Below, piece by piece: positions 47,345-56,277 of a stretch of 64,000 bases of DNA. The number at the start of each line of letters is the position of its first letter. The stretch's first letter is position 1. This DNA is from Pseudomonas sp. (GTDB taxonomy: Bacteria > Pseudomonadota > Gammaproteobacteria > Pseudomonadales > Pseudomonadaceae): positions 47,480 to 111,479 of the forward strand of contig JAUSOF010000069.1 of NCBI GenBank assembly GCA_030656145.1. The letters are read 5' to 3'. The notes under the pieces are model-generated. The model saw only the letters and a program-made list of their open reading frames with translations. It had not been told where the DNA came from and did no database searches. A program made the position numbers and the translations under genes.

Positions 47345-48825
47345 CAGTGCTCCGGTACGGCAGAAGGTTGTTCGATGGGTTGGTCGCTGGGCGGCGGCAG
47401 CTCTTTTTGCTCCACCGTCGGTCCGGCGCTGACGATGATCAGGGCGTCCGGGTCGAGGTGCTTGGCCATGGCGGCCTTGACTTGCTCGACGCTGAGGGCC
47501 TGGACTTCACCCATGAAGTCTTCCAGGTGGCTCAGCGGCAGGTCGTAAAAGCCCATGGAGCCGAGTTGGCCGACGATGGCGGCGTTGCTCGCGGTGGACA
47601 GCGGGAAGCTGCCAGCCAGCTCACGCTTGGCGTTGTCCAGTTCTTCCTGGCTCGGACCGCTGGCCAGGTAGTCGCGCAGCATGTCCTTGATCAGTTGCAG
47701 GGTGCCAGCGCTGAGGTCGGCGCGGGTTTGCAGGTTGATCATGAATGGTCCGCGGGCCTGCATGGCGCTGAAACCGGAGTAGACGCCGTAGGTCAGGCCG
47801 CGTTTTTCGCGCACCTCGGTCATCAGCCGGGTGCCGAAACCGCCGCCGCCGAAGATCTGGTTACCCAAATAAAGAGCGGCGTAGTCCGGGTCGCGCCGGT
47901 CGATGCCGAGCTGGGCGATCATCAGGTGGGTCTGGTTGGACGGGAACTCGATATGGCTGGCGCCGGCTTGCGGCGCGTCCGGCTGAGCAATGATGGGCAG
48001 GGCCGGGCCCTGCGGCAATGCGGCGGAGACCTCGGCCGTCAGGGCTTCGGCTTCGGCCCGCGAAAGGTCGCCGACCAGGGCAATCACCGCGTTGCCGGCG
48101 GCATAGGCCTTGGCATGGAAGGCCTGCAGTTGCTCACCGCTGATCACCGGGACAGACTGCTCGTTGCCTTCGCTGGGGTGGGCGTAGGGGTGGTCGCCGT
48201 AGAGCCGCTCGAACACCTGCAAGCTGGCGAGCTTGCCGGGGTTCTGCTTCTGGTATTCGAAGCCGGCCAGCAGTTGGTTCTTGATCCGCGCCAGAGCGTC
48301 TTCGGGGAAAGTCGGCTGGCCGATTACCTGATTGAACAGCTGCAGTGCCGGCTCGCGTTTGTCCGCGGCGCTCAGGCTGCGCAGGCTGGCCACCGCCATG
48401 TCGCGGTAGGCGCCATTGCCGAACACTGCGCCGAGGTTTTCAAAGCCGGCGGCGATGGCGCCGACGTCCTTGCCCGGTACGCCCTCGTTGAGCATGGCGT
48501 TGGTCAGCATGGCCACCCCGTGCACGCCGTCATCCTGGCTACTACCAGCGGCGAAGGTCAGACGCAGGTCGAGCATTGGCAACTCGCGCGCTTCGACAAA
48601 CAACACCTTGGCGCCCTCTGCGGTTTGCCAGGTCTGGATTTCCAGGTTGCGCCGGCTCGGCGCCTGGCCATTGAGTTCGGCGAGGGACTCGATCGTCGTC
48701 GACACGACGGCTTCGGGCTGGCTGTCAGCTTGCTCGGGACGATTGATCACCAGGGCGAGAATCGCCAACAACGCCAGTATCGCCAGGCCGAGCAGGCCGT
48801 AGCGCAAACCATTGCGCTCACTCAT
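47344..48825 (-). CDS. M16-family protein without HxxEH (non-catalytic partner)
   Basis: A 493-residue M16 peptidase-like protein with an N-terminal membrane anchor (LLGLAILALLAILALVI). The region equivalent to the zinc site reads HGVAMLTNAMLNEG, so the HxxEH motif is absent, while the C-terminal substrate-contact motif EKRGLTYGVYS (R and Y) is present. This is the pattern of the non-catalytic half of a heterodimeric peptidase. It overlaps or nearly touches the catalytic partner upstream. The start at 48825 is seven bases from GAGGAG; 48828 is also possible. Confidence 0.85.
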   Translation of the reverse strand: MSERNGLRYGLLGLAILALLAILALVINRPEQADSQPEAVVSTTIESLAELNGQAPSRRNLEIQTWQTAEGAKVLFVEARELPMLDLRLTFAAGSSQDDGVHGVAMLTNAMLNEGVPGKDVGAIAAGFENLGAVFGNGAYRDMAVASLRSLSAADKREPALQLFNQVIGQPTFPEDALARIKNQLLAGFEYQKQNPGKLASLQVFERLYGDHPYAHPSEGNEQSVPVISGEQLQAFHAKAYAAGNAVIALVGDLSRAEAEALTAEVSAALPQGPALPIIAQPDAPQAGASHIEFPSNQTHLMIAQLGIDRRDPDYAALYLGNQIFGGGGFGTRLMTEVREKRGLTYGVYSGFSAMQARGPFMINLQTRADLSAGTLQLIKDMLRDYLASGPSQEELDNAKRELAGSFPLSTASNAAIVGQLGSMGFYDLPLSHLEDFMGEVQALSVEQVKAAMAKHLDPDALIIVSAGPTVEQKELPPPSDQPIEQPSAVPEH

Positions 48826-50173
48826 CATGCGTCTCCTCGGGTAGGACATGGGCGACGCTCAGGCGGTCGCGGGTAAAGAAGGTTTGCGCGGCGCTCTGGA
48901 TATCGGCCGGGGTAACTGCTTCCAGGTCGGCCAGCTCTTGATCCATCAGTTTCCAGGACAGGCCGACGGTTTCCAGTTGGCCGATAGCCGTGGCCTGGCT
49001 GGTGATCGAGTCGCGCTCATAGACCAGTCCGGCAATAACCTGGGCGCGCACCCGGGCCAGTTCCTCGGCGGACGGCGGGTTCTGCTGCAGATCTTGCAGT
49101 TCGCGCCACAGGCCGGCTTCGGCTTGCGCCAGGGTCTTGCCGGTTTGCACGTTGGGCGTGGCAGACAGCACGAACAGGCTGTCGCCGCGTGGGTGGGCGT
49201 TGTACCAGGCGGAGGCCCCGGAGACCAATTCTTCGCCACGCTCCAGGCGCGTCGGCAGGCGGGCGCTGTAGCCGCCATCGAGCAGGGTGGCGATCAGGCG
49301 CAAGGCATGCACCTGGCGCGGGTTCTCGGCGGTGGCCAGGCCAGGCACGTTGAAGCCCAGCATCAGGCTCGGTAATTGGGTTTTCAGGTACAGGGTGATC
49401 CGTCGCTCGCCGGGTGCGGCCAGCTCGCGGGGGATTTTTGCCGGGGGCACCGTGCGGCTGGGAATGTCGCCGAAATAGCGTTCGGCCAGCACCTTGACCT
49501 CGCTGGCGCTGACATCGCCGACCACCACCAGGGTGGCGTTGTTCGGTGCGTACCAGGCTTCATACCAGGCGCGCAGCTCCTCGACGGTCATGCGCTCGAG
49601 GTCGGCCATCCAGCCGATGGTCGGGGTGTGGTAACCGCTGGCGGGGTAGGCCATGGCCTTGAAGCGCTCGTAGGCCAGGCTCGAGGGTTTGTCGTCGGTG
49701 CGCAGGCGCCGCTCTTCCTTGATTACCTCGATCTCGCGGGCGAACTCTTCGGCTGGCAGCTTAAGGCTGGCCAGGCGATCGGCTTCCAGTTCCAGGGCCA
49801 CGCTCAGGCGATCACGCGCCAATACCTGGTAATAGGCGGTGTAATCGTCGCTGGTGAAGGCGTTCTCTTGGGCACCCAGCTCGCGCAGGATGCGTGAGGC
49901 TTCGCCAGGGCCGAGCTTGCGGCTGCCCTTGAACATCATGTGCTCGAGGGCATGGGACAGGCCGGTCTGGCCGGGCGTCTCGTAGCTGGAGCCGACCTTG
50001 TACCAGAGCTGGGAGACCACCACCGGCGCGCGGTGATCCTCGCGGACAATGACCTTGAGGCCATTGTCCAGGCTGAATTCATGGGTCGGTTGCGGTTCTG
50101 CGGCCAAGACCGCCAGCGGCATGCAGAGCGCGCCGAGGAATAAGGCGGCGGCGCGTTGGGCTGTCATCTTCAT
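48818..50173 (-). CDS. M16 zinc metallopeptidase (catalytic partner)
   Basis: A 451-residue periplasmic peptidase with a signal peptide (ALFLGALCMPLAVLAAE) and the inverted zinc motif HALEH near residues 56-60 with the downstream glutamate in the EIEVIKEERRLR helix near residue 130. It pairs with the following M16 protein that lacks the motif, as in mitochondrial processing-peptidase-like pairs. Substrates are unknown. It is divergent from ftsY. The start could be 50173 or 50167. Confidence 0.88.
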   Translation of the reverse strand: MKMTAQRAAALFLGALCMPLAVLAAEPQPTHEFSLDNGLKVIVREDHRAPVVVSQLWYKVGSSYETPGQTGLSHALEHMMFKGSRKLGPGEASRILRELGAQENAFTSDDYTAYYQVLARDRLSVALELEADRLASLKLPAEEFAREIEVIKEERRLRTDDKPSSLAYERFKAMAYPASGYHTPTIGWMADLERMTVEELRAWYEAWYAPNNATLVVVGDVSASEVKVLAERYFGDIPSRTVPPAKIPRELAAPGERRITLYLKTQLPSLMLGFNVPGLATAENPRQVHALRLIATLLDGGYSARLPTRLERGEELVSGASAWYNAHPRGDSLFVLSATPNVQTGKTLAQAEAGLWRELQDLQQNPPSAEELARVRAQVIAGLVYERDSITSQATAIGQLETVGLSWKLMDQELADLEAVTPADIQSAAQTFFTRDRLSVAHVLPEETHDE

Positions 50174-50229
50174 CAATTGTCGACCTGTCGGACGGACCCG
50201 CTTGGACTTAGCGTCGGCGGGCGCGGAGG

Positions 50230-50238
50230 TGCTAGGAT
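50230..50238 (+). promoter_or_regulatory. extended -10 promoter candidate of ftsYEX
   Basis: TGCTAGGAT lies about 140 bases before ftsY in the divergent gap. The surrounding GGTGCTAGGATACG is shared with the promoter before the UPF0149 gene at 24581. Confidence 0.35.
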
Positions 50239-50378
50239 ACGCATCCGTTTTACTGGCGGCCACGTCTGGTATGTGGTCTGAATATTACTGCGCGGTTTCT
50301 TCAGCGTTTAGCCCGCTGCGCAGGCAATGTACTAGACCCGCCTACTGGCGCGTCGCACCTTTGAGATAGCCGTCCTCC

Positions 50379-51830
50379 ATGTTTGGTTCCAACGACGACA
50401 AGAAGACCCCCGCACCCGGCCCCGCGCCCGCTGCGTCGCCATCTGCCGAGAAAGCCGCGGAGAAGAAAGACCTGTTCGGCTGGCTGCGCAAGAAGCCGCA
50501 GGAGCCCACCCGCACGCCTGACGTGCCCGTGCCCGTGCCCGAGTCCGTGGGCGTGCCTGCGCCAGAGCCGCAAGTGCCCGTACCAGAGCCAGCCCCGATG
50601 CTGCCGCCAGCCGACAAGGTTGTTGCCCCAGTGGTCGCGCCGGCGGCGTCGGTTGCTCCGAGCGTGCCGTCGGCAGAGCCCGCACCCGCAGAGGCACCTG
50701 CTCCCGCACCAGCCCCCGAGGCTATGGCCGAGCCGGTGCAGGCGCCGCGGCCTTCGCGCTTTCGCATCAATGCCGGCAGCGAAGTGCTGCATCCGGTCAT
50801 TCATGTGCCGGAGCCCGAGCCGCCTGTGCCGGTCGTGCCAATCGTACCGGAGGCCCCGCTGGCCGAGGTGCAGGTCGAGCAGAACAAGCCGGGCGATAAC
50901 CAGGGTGGCTGGTTCGCTCGCCTCAAGCTGGGGCTGTCGAAGACCAGTGCCAGCCTGGGCGAGGGCATGGCCAGCCTGTTCCTCGGCAAGAAGGCGATCG
51001 ACGACGAGTTGCTTGAGGAAATCGAAACCCGTCTGCTGACCGCCGACGTCGGCGTCGAGGCCACCAACCTGATCATCCAGAGCCTGACCCAGAAAGTCGC
51101 GCGCAAGCAGCTGACCGACAGCGGCGCGCTGTACCAGGCGTTGCAGGACGAACTGACCGCGCTGCTCAAGCCGGTCGAGCAGCCGATGCGCATCGACACC
51201 ACCAAGCAGCCTTATGTGATTTTGGTGGTGGGCGTGAATGGCGCCGGCAAGACCACCACCATCGGCAAACTGGCGAAGAAGCTGCAGCAGGACGGCAAGA
51301 AAGTCATGCTGGCTGCTGGCGACACCTTCCGCGCCGCCGCCGTCGAGCAGTTACAGGTGTGGGGCGAGCGCAACCAGATTGCGGTGATCGCGCAGCACAC
51401 CGGTGCCGACTCGGCGTCGGTGATCTTCGATGCGGTGCAGGCCGCCAAGGCGCGCGGCATGGATGTGCTGATCGCCGACACGGCCGGGCGCCTGCACACC
51501 AAAGACAACTTGATGGAAGAGCTGAAGAAGGTGCGTCGGGTGATCGGCAAACTGGATGACACGGCGCCGCATGAGGTGCTGTTGGTGCTGGACGCCGGCA
51601 CTGGACAGAATGCGATCAATCAGGCCAAGCAGTTCCATCAGACGGTTAACCTGACCGGCCTGGTCCTGACCAAGCTGGACGGTACCGCCAAGGGCGGGGT
51701 GATCTTCGCCCTGGCCAAGCAGTTCGGCCTGCCGATTCGCTATATTGGCGTCGGCGAAGGGATCGACGATCTGCGGACCTTCGAGGCCAACTCGTTTGTC
51801 CAGGCGCTGTTCCAGTCGCGGGAATCGTAA
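50379..51830 (+). CDS. ftsY: signal recognition particle receptor FtsY
   Basis: A 483-residue SRP GTPase that delivers ribosome-nascent chains to the Sec translocon. The N-terminal A domain (about residues 1-185) is very rich in proline, alanine and valine with PEPxVPVPEP-like repeats. The NG domain follows: P-loop GVNGAGKTTT at residues 285-294, DTAGRLHTKDNLMEEL near residue 366 and TKLDGTAKGG near residue 430. The stop overlaps the ftsE start (TAATG), so ftsY-ftsE-ftsX is one operon. Confidence 0.96.
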   Translation: MFGSNDDKKTPAPGPAPAASPSAEKAAEKKDLFGWLRKKPQEPTRTPDVPVPVPESVGVPAPEPQVPVPEPAPMLPPADKVVAPVVAPAASVAPSVPSAEPAPAEAPAPAPAPEAMAEPVQAPRPSRFRINAGSEVLHPVIHVPEPEPPVPVVPIVPEAPLAEVQVEQNKPGDNQGGWFARLKLGLSKTSASLGEGMASLFLGKKAIDDELLEEIETRLLTADVGVEATNLIIQSLTQKVARKQLTDSGALYQALQDELTALLKPVEQPMRIDTTKQPYVILVVGVNGAGKTTTIGKLAKKLQQDGKKVMLAAGDTFRAAAVEQLQVWGERNQIAVIAQHTGADSASVIFDAVQAAKARGMDVLIADTAGRLHTKDNLMEELKKVRRVIGKLDDTAPHEVLLVLDAGTGQNAINQAKQFHQTVNLTGLVLTKLDGTAKGGVIFALAKQFGLPIRYIGVGEGIDDLRTFEANSFVQALFQSRES

Positions 51831-52498
51831 TGATCAAGTTCGAGCAGGTCGGTAAGCGTTACCCCAATGGTCACGTCGGGCTGCACGAGTTGAGCTTTCG
51901 CGTGCGTCGTGGCGAGTTTCTGTTCGTCACCGGGCACTCGGGTGCGGGTAAGAGCACCCTGTTGCGTCTGTTGTTGGCGATGGAGCGGCCGACCAGCGGC
52001 AAGCTGCTGCTGGCCGGGCAAGACCTGGGTCAGATCACCAACGCCCAGATTCCCTACCTGCGCCGGCAGATCGGCGTGGTGTTCCAGAACCACCAGCTGC
52101 TGTTCGACCGCAGTGTGTTCGACAACGTCGCCTTGCCGCTGCAAATTCTCGGCCTGTCCAAGGTGGAGATCGGCAAGCGTGTCGGCTCCGCCCTTGACCG
52201 CGTGTCGCTGGCGGACAAAGCCGAGCAGTTTCCCAGCGAGCTGTCCACCGGCCAGCAGCAGCGCGTCGGCATCGCGCGTGCAGTGGTGCACCGCCCGGCG
52301 CTGTTACTCGCGGATGAACCGACCGGCAACCTCGATCCGCGCCTCGCGGCAGAGATCATGGGGGTGTTCGAGGACATCAATCGCCTCGGCACCAGCGTAT
52401 TGATCGCCAGTCACGACCTGGCACTGATCGCGCGTATGCGCCACCGCATGCTGACCCTGCAGCGTGGCCGCTTGATTGGCGATGGGGAGGCGGTCTGA
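51830..52498 (+). CDS. ftsE: cell division ATP-binding protein FtsE
   Basis: A 222-residue ABC ATPase with Walker A GHSGAGKST, signature LSTGQQQRVGIARA and Walker B LLADEPTGNLD. With FtsX it activates septal peptidoglycan hydrolases through periplasmic factors and helps assemble the divisome. One-base overlaps join it to ftsY before and ftsX after. Confidence 0.97.
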   Translation: MIKFEQVGKRYPNGHVGLHELSFRVRRGEFLFVTGHSGAGKSTLLRLLLAMERPTSGKLLLAGQDLGQITNAQIPYLRRQIGVVFQNHQLLFDRSVFDNVALPLQILGLSKVEIGKRVGSALDRVSLADKAEQFPSELSTGQQQRVGIARAVVHRPALLLADEPTGNLDPRLAAEIMGVFEDINRLGTSVLIASHDLALIARMRHRMLTLQRGRLIGDGEAV

Positions 52499-53514
52499 TG
52501 AGCGCTACCCGCATGCCACCACCGCAGCCGGCGCAACGCGTCGGCGCTGCACCGAAAAAGCACGATCCGAAAATCCCGGATGACGGCCCGGACTTGCGCA
52601 GCCAGTTCGACGCCTGGCTGGAAAGCCACCGCGCCAGCCTGGTCGACAGCCTGCGCCGCCTGGCCAAGCAGCCCATTGGCAGCTTTTTCACCTGCCTGGT
52701 GATGGCCGTCGCCCTGAGTCTGCCGATGGGCCTGGCCCTGCTGCTGGACAACGTCGAGCGCCTCGGCGGCTCCTGGCAGCGTGCCGCGCAGATTTCCCTG
52801 TTCCTGCAGATCGACGCCAGCGAGGTCGAAGGCCAGGCTCTGCGCGAGCAGATCGCCGCGATGGACGATGTCGCCGAGGCCGAGTGGATAAGTCGCGAGC
52901 AGGCCCTGCTGGAATTCCAGCAACAGTCCGGGCTGGGCGAGGCACTCAAGGAATTGCCGGATAATCCATTGCCTGGCGTGGTACTGGTAACGCCCATGGA
53001 AGTCGACAAGGTCACTCTGGAAGCCCTGCGCCTGCGCTTGGCCGAGTTGCCCAAGGTGCAGCAGGCACAGCTCGACCTGGTGTGGGTCGAGCGGCTGACG
53101 GCGATTCTCAACCTGGGTGATCGCTTTGTTTTCGGCCTGACCCTGTTGCTGGTGATGGCCTTGCTGTTGGTGATTGGCAACACCATTCGCCTGCATATCG
53201 AGAATCGCCGCACCGAGATCGAGGTGATCAAGCTGGTCGGCGGTACCGACAGCTACGTGCGCCGGCCCTTCCTTTATATGGGCGCGCTCTATGGGTTGGG
53301 TGCCGGGCTGCTGGCCTGGCTGGTGCTGGCCTATGGCTTGGGCTGGCTGAACGACGCGGTGATGCGTCTGGCCGGGCTATACGGCAGCGACTTCGCCCTG
53401 GCGGGTGTGCCGGCAGGCGATGGCCTGTCCTTGCTGCTCGGTGCCGTGCTGCTAGGCTATATCGGCGCTTGGCTGGCCGTGGCCCGGCACTTGAACGAAT
53501 TACAGCCAAGATAG
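52498..53514 (+). CDS. ftsX: cell division permease-like protein FtsX
   Basis: A 338-residue inner-membrane protein with four membrane helices and a large periplasmic loop (about residues 85-205) that recruits amidase activators. A proline/charged N-terminal extension of about 40 residues precedes the first helix. Its start overlaps the ftsE stop (TGATG). rpoH follows about 110 bases later with its own promoters. Confidence 0.95.
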   Translation: MSATRMPPPQPAQRVGAAPKKHDPKIPDDGPDLRSQFDAWLESHRASLVDSLRRLAKQPIGSFFTCLVMAVALSLPMGLALLLDNVERLGGSWQRAAQISLFLQIDASEVEGQALREQIAAMDDVAEAEWISREQALLEFQQQSGLGEALKELPDNPLPGVVLVTPMEVDKVTLEALRLRLAELPKVQQAQLDLVWVERLTAILNLGDRFVFGLTLLLVMALLLVIGNTIRLHIENRRTEIEVIKLVGGTDSYVRRPFLYMGALYGLGAGLLAWLVLAYGLGWLNDAVMRLAGLYGSDFALAGVPAGDGLSLLLGAVLLGYIGAWLAVARHLNELQPR

Positions 53515-53537
53515 CTAAGGTATTGTTTTTATTGATG

Positions 53538-53566
53538 TTGACTATGCGTAAGGGAACTTGTATGAG
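53538..53566 (+). promoter_or_regulatory. sigma-70 promoter of rpoH
   Basis: TTGACT (53538-53543) and TATGAG (53561-53566) with an exact 17-base spacer lie 61 bases upstream of the rpoH ATG. Five of six and four of six positions match the consensus. Confidence 0.65.
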
Positions 53567-53580
53567 CGTTCCTAGTCGTA
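53554..53580 (+). promoter_or_regulatory. sigma-E/AlgU-type promoter of rpoH
   Basis: GAACTT (53554-53559), 16 bases, then TCGTA (53576-53580) resembles the extracytoplasmic sigma consensus GAACTT-N16-TCtgA. It overlaps the sigma-70 promoter. AlgU-driven rpoH transcription is known in P. aeruginosa, which supports the call. Confidence 0.6.
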
Positions 53581-53626
53581 TTGCTCAGTGTTACACTGCG
53601 CTCGATTCGTGAGTCGGAGGATTCAA

Positions 53627-54481
53627 ATGTCCACTTCTTTGCAACCTGTTCATGCGTTAGTCCCAGGCGCCAACCTTGAGGCTTATGTGCATGCGGTCAA
53701 CTGCATACCGCTGTTGACCCCTGAGCAGGAGCGCGAGCTGGCCGAGAACCTGTACTACAACCAGGATCTTGAAGCCGCTCGGCAAATGGTGCTCGCCCAC
53801 CTGCGTTTTGTCGTGCATATCGCCCGCAGCTATTCCGGCTATGGCCTGGCCCAGGCTGATTTGGTTCAGGAAGGCAACGTCGGCCTGATGAAGGCGGTCA
53901 AGCGCTTCAATCCGGAAATGGGTGTGCGTTTGGTGTCGTTCGCCGTGCACTGGATTCGCGCCGAGATCCATGAGTTCATCTTGCGCAACTGGCGTATCGT
54001 CAAGGTCGCGACCACCAAGGCGCAGCGTAAATTGTTCTTCAATCTGCGCAGTCAGAAGAAACGTCTGGCCTGGTTGAACAATGAGGAAGTGCACGCTGTA
54101 GCGCAAAGTCTGGGTGTCGAACCGCGTGAAGTGCGCGAGATGGAAAGCCGTCTGACCGGCCACGATATGGCCTTCGACCCGGCCACCGAAGCCGACGATG
54201 AAAGCGCATTCCAGTCGCCGGCCCAGTACCTGGAAGACCACCGCTACGACCCGGCGCGTCAGCTCGAGGCATCGGACTGGACAGACAGTTCTACTGCCAA
54301 CCTGCACGAGGCGCTGGAAGGACTCGATGAGCGCAGTCGCGACATCCTTTACCAGCGCTGGCTAGCCGAGGAAAAAGCCACGCTGCACGAACTGGCTGCC
54401 AAGTACAACGTGTCCGCTGAGCGCATTCGCCAGCTGGAGAAAAATGCGATGAACAAGCTCAAGGGCTCGATCGCCGCCTAG
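53627..54481 (+). CDS. rpoH: heat-shock sigma factor sigma-32
   Basis: A 284-residue sigma factor of the RpoH group. Region 2 contains [17 protein letters not shown] and [17 protein letters not shown], the diagnostic RpoH box QRKLFFNLR lies near residues 132-140, and the region 4 helix-turn-helix is [24 protein letters not shown] precedes the ATG at 53627, and the family N-terminus ([13 protein letters not shown]) confirms it. It directs chaperone and protease genes upon heat shock. A strong terminator follows. Confidence 0.97.
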   Translation: MSTSLQPVHALVPGANLEAYVHAVNCIPLLTPEQERELAENLYYNQDLEAARQMVLAHLRFVVHIARSYSGYGLAQADLVQEGNVGLMKAVKRFNPEMGVRLVSFAVHWIRAEIHEFILRNWRIVKVATTKAQRKLFFNLRSQKKRLAWLNNEEVHAVAQSLGVEPREVREMESRLTGHDMAFDPATEADDESAFQSPAQYLEDHRYDPARQLEASDWTDSSTANLHEALEGLDERSRDILYQRWLAEEKATLHELAAKYNVSAERIRQLEKNAMNKLKGSIAA

Positions 54482-54502
54482 TTAATCCCCTACCCGAACA
54501 AG

Positions 54503-54529
54503 AAGCCGCACCCAGGTGCGGCTTTTTTC
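54503..54529 (+). terminator. intrinsic terminator of rpoH
   Basis: AAGCCGCACC and GGTGCGGCTT form a GC-rich hairpin with a short loop (54503-54524) followed by six T residues. It ends just before the next small gene. Confidence 0.9.
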
Positions 54530-54545
54530 TGTCTGGAAACTATTC

Positions 54546-55163
54546 ATGAAGCTACCGCCCCTGCGCTTGCAGCATAGTTTGATCTTTGTTGGCGTCGCTC
54601 TGCTGTTCTTCGCCTGGGGCGCCTGGTTAATGCGTCCGCAACCTGCTGCTGCGCCGCTGCCCTGGTTGGCCGAGTGGCAGGCCGCCGTGCTCGTGCCCCT
54701 GGCCGATAACCGTTTGAGCCTGGCCATGTTGCGGGGCCAGGCGGAGGGCGAACTTTGGTTGCAGCCACGTCTGGACGGGGCGCGCTTGCTCTACCGCGCG
54801 CACTGGCAGGCCAGTGACGAGCCCTGGACGCTGGAAGCCGAGGTCGAGTTGGGCGAGGCTGCGCGCGCCAGCCTGATGGCCGCGGCCGGACTGGGTGCGC
54901 GCGATGATGCGCAACCGCTCAGCAAGCAGTTGCTGGCGGAGTTGGGCACCCATGCCATCATCGCCCTGACCCTCAAGCCACGCCAGGCCGTAGCCGCGGA
55001 GCGTCTGGCCAGCACTATCGGCCAGCCGCGCCTGCGCCTGGAGTTGGACGAAGGCCAGGCCTGGGTCTATCCCGAGGCAGGGCTGACTGCGCACACCGCA
55101 GACGAGCAGTTGCTGCTGTTGCAGGTGGTGCCGCGCAATGCGCTGCGTCGGGGCGCTCGGTAA
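54546..55163 (+). CDS. conserved hypothetical protein with N-terminal membrane helix
   Basis: A 205-residue protein not recognised as any characterised family. It has a short basic start (KLPPLRLQH), one membrane helix (SLIFVGVALLFFAWGAWL, residues 9-26) and a hydrophilic domain rich in Leu, Ala and Arg that ends in a basic RRGAR tail. A homologue sits after rpoH in other Pseudomonas (from memory). The start at 54546 is chosen because the earlier in-frame ATG at 54516 overlaps the rpoH terminator. Probably periplasm-facing; function unknown. Confidence 0.7.
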   Translation: MKLPPLRLQHSLIFVGVALLFFAWGAWLMRPQPAAAPLPWLAEWQAAVLVPLADNRLSLAMLRGQAEGELWLQPRLDGARLLYRAHWQASDEPWTLEAEVELGEAARASLMAAAGLGARDDAQPLSKQLLAELGTHAIIALTLKPRQAVAAERLASTIGQPRLRLELDEGQAWVYPEAGLTAHTADEQLLLLQVVPRNALRRGAR

Positions 55164-55517
55164 CCTTTATGGATGTGCCCATTCGCCGAAGTGCCCCGAG
55201 CAGGGTGCTTTTGCTGGGCGCGATGGCGGTCTAATGTCGGGTCGGTGCCAGTTCAGCCGCGAATGCTCTGTAGCCCAGCAAAAGCTTCGCGGCAGAAGAC
55301 CGTAGATGGGTCGGGCCGCATAGGTTAGGCGCCCGCAAATTGACCTGCTGTCAGCAGAACAAATGCGCCGTAACCCACCATGCAGGTACAGGCCTAAACC
55401 ACTCGATGGGTATCGCTGCGCTCAACGCCACCCTACAAACTCGCGAGCTATGCGCTCGTTCTCGATTGGCTGGGTCGCCCGGGGCCTTGTCAGGCCCTGA
55501 GCCCGCTCGGCCACTGC
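55164..55517. repeat. gene-free stretch with GTAGGGTGG-type repeat remnants
   Basis: About 355 bases between two convergent genes. The part 55301-55437 holds repeat material: CGTAGATGGGTCGGGC at the left, CTGCTGTCAGCAG in the middle (55346-55358), GCGCCGTAACCCACC, and GGGTATCGCTGCGCTCAACG with CCACCCTACA at the right (55408-55437). The last block read on the minus strand starts TGTAGGGTGGCGTTGAGCG, a sequence type common between Pseudomonas genes. No credible coding frame. Confidence 0.55.
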
Positions 55518-56210
55518 TTACAGGCGGTTGAGGTAGTGGCTGCCGCCGAGTTGGCGCATCTGCTGGCGGATCCAGCTGGCGCGGCGGTTGACGTGGGCGC
55601 TGGGCTGGCCAGCATCCCACTGGCGCGGGTTTGGCAATACGGCAGCCAGCAGACTGGCCTGCTGATTCGACAGGTAGGGCGCGCCGATATTGAAGTGATG
55701 CCGCGCCGCTGCTTCGGCGCCGAATACGCCGTCACCCCACTCAACGCTGTTGAGGTACACCTCAAGAATCCGCTGTTTTGGCCAAAGCAGTTCGACCAGG
55801 CCGGTGAACCAGAACTCGATACCCTTGCGCAGCCAGCTGCGGCCCGACCAGAGGAACAGGTTTTTCGCCACCTGCTGGCTCAGCGTGCTGGCACCGCGCA
55901 GCGAGCCGCCTTGCTGGTTGTGCGCCAGGGCCGCACGAATCGCTGCGACATCAAAGCCCCAGTGCTCGGCGAACTTCTGGTCTTCTGCGGCGATCACGGC
56001 AAGTTTCAAGTCGTCCGGCAGCTCGCTCCAGGGCCGCCAGCTGCGCTGCAGGTCGATCGGCTTGCCGTCGACCCAGGATTCGATCTTACGTTCGACCATC
56101 AGGGCCGTGCCGGGTGGCGGCACCCAGCGCAAGACCAGCACCAGCAGCGCCGATCCGGCTATGAGGCAGAACAGCAGTTTGAACAGGAGGCGGCGGATGG
56201 AGCGAAACAT
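55518..56210 (-). CDS. mtgA: monofunctional peptidoglycan transglycosylase
   Basis: A 230-residue GT51 glycosyltransferase that polymerises lipid II into glycan strands. One N-terminal helix (LLFKLLFCLIAGSALLVLVL) anchors it; the catalytic glutamate lies in AVIAAEDQKFAEHWGF near residue 80, with GASTLSQQVAKNLFLW and RILEVYLNSVEWGDG downstream. No transpeptidase domain. The start at 56210 gives the correct length. It is divergent from the DUF423 gene. Confidence 0.95.
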   Translation of the reverse strand: MFRSIRRLLFKLLFCLIAGSALLVLVLRWVPPPGTALMVERKIESWVDGKPIDLQRSWRPWSELPDDLKLAVIAAEDQKFAEHWGFDVAAIRAALAHNQQGGSLRGASTLSQQVAKNLFLWSGRSWLRKGIEFWFTGLVELLWPKQRILEVYLNSVEWGDGVFGAEAAARHHFNIGAPYLSNQQASLLAAVLPNPRQWDAGQPSAHVNRRASWIRQQMRQLGGSHYLNRL

Positions 56211-56277
56211 GCGGGCTTGGCCAGGCTGAGTTTGCCGGCCATTATAGCGGCCAGTTTGCCCTTGTCTGGAGTGAAGC

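Noticed and set aside
47332..48876. A 514-codon plus-strand frame across the non-catalytic M16 gene
   Set aside because: Antisense shadow; the minus-strand protein has a clear M16 pattern and operon coupling.
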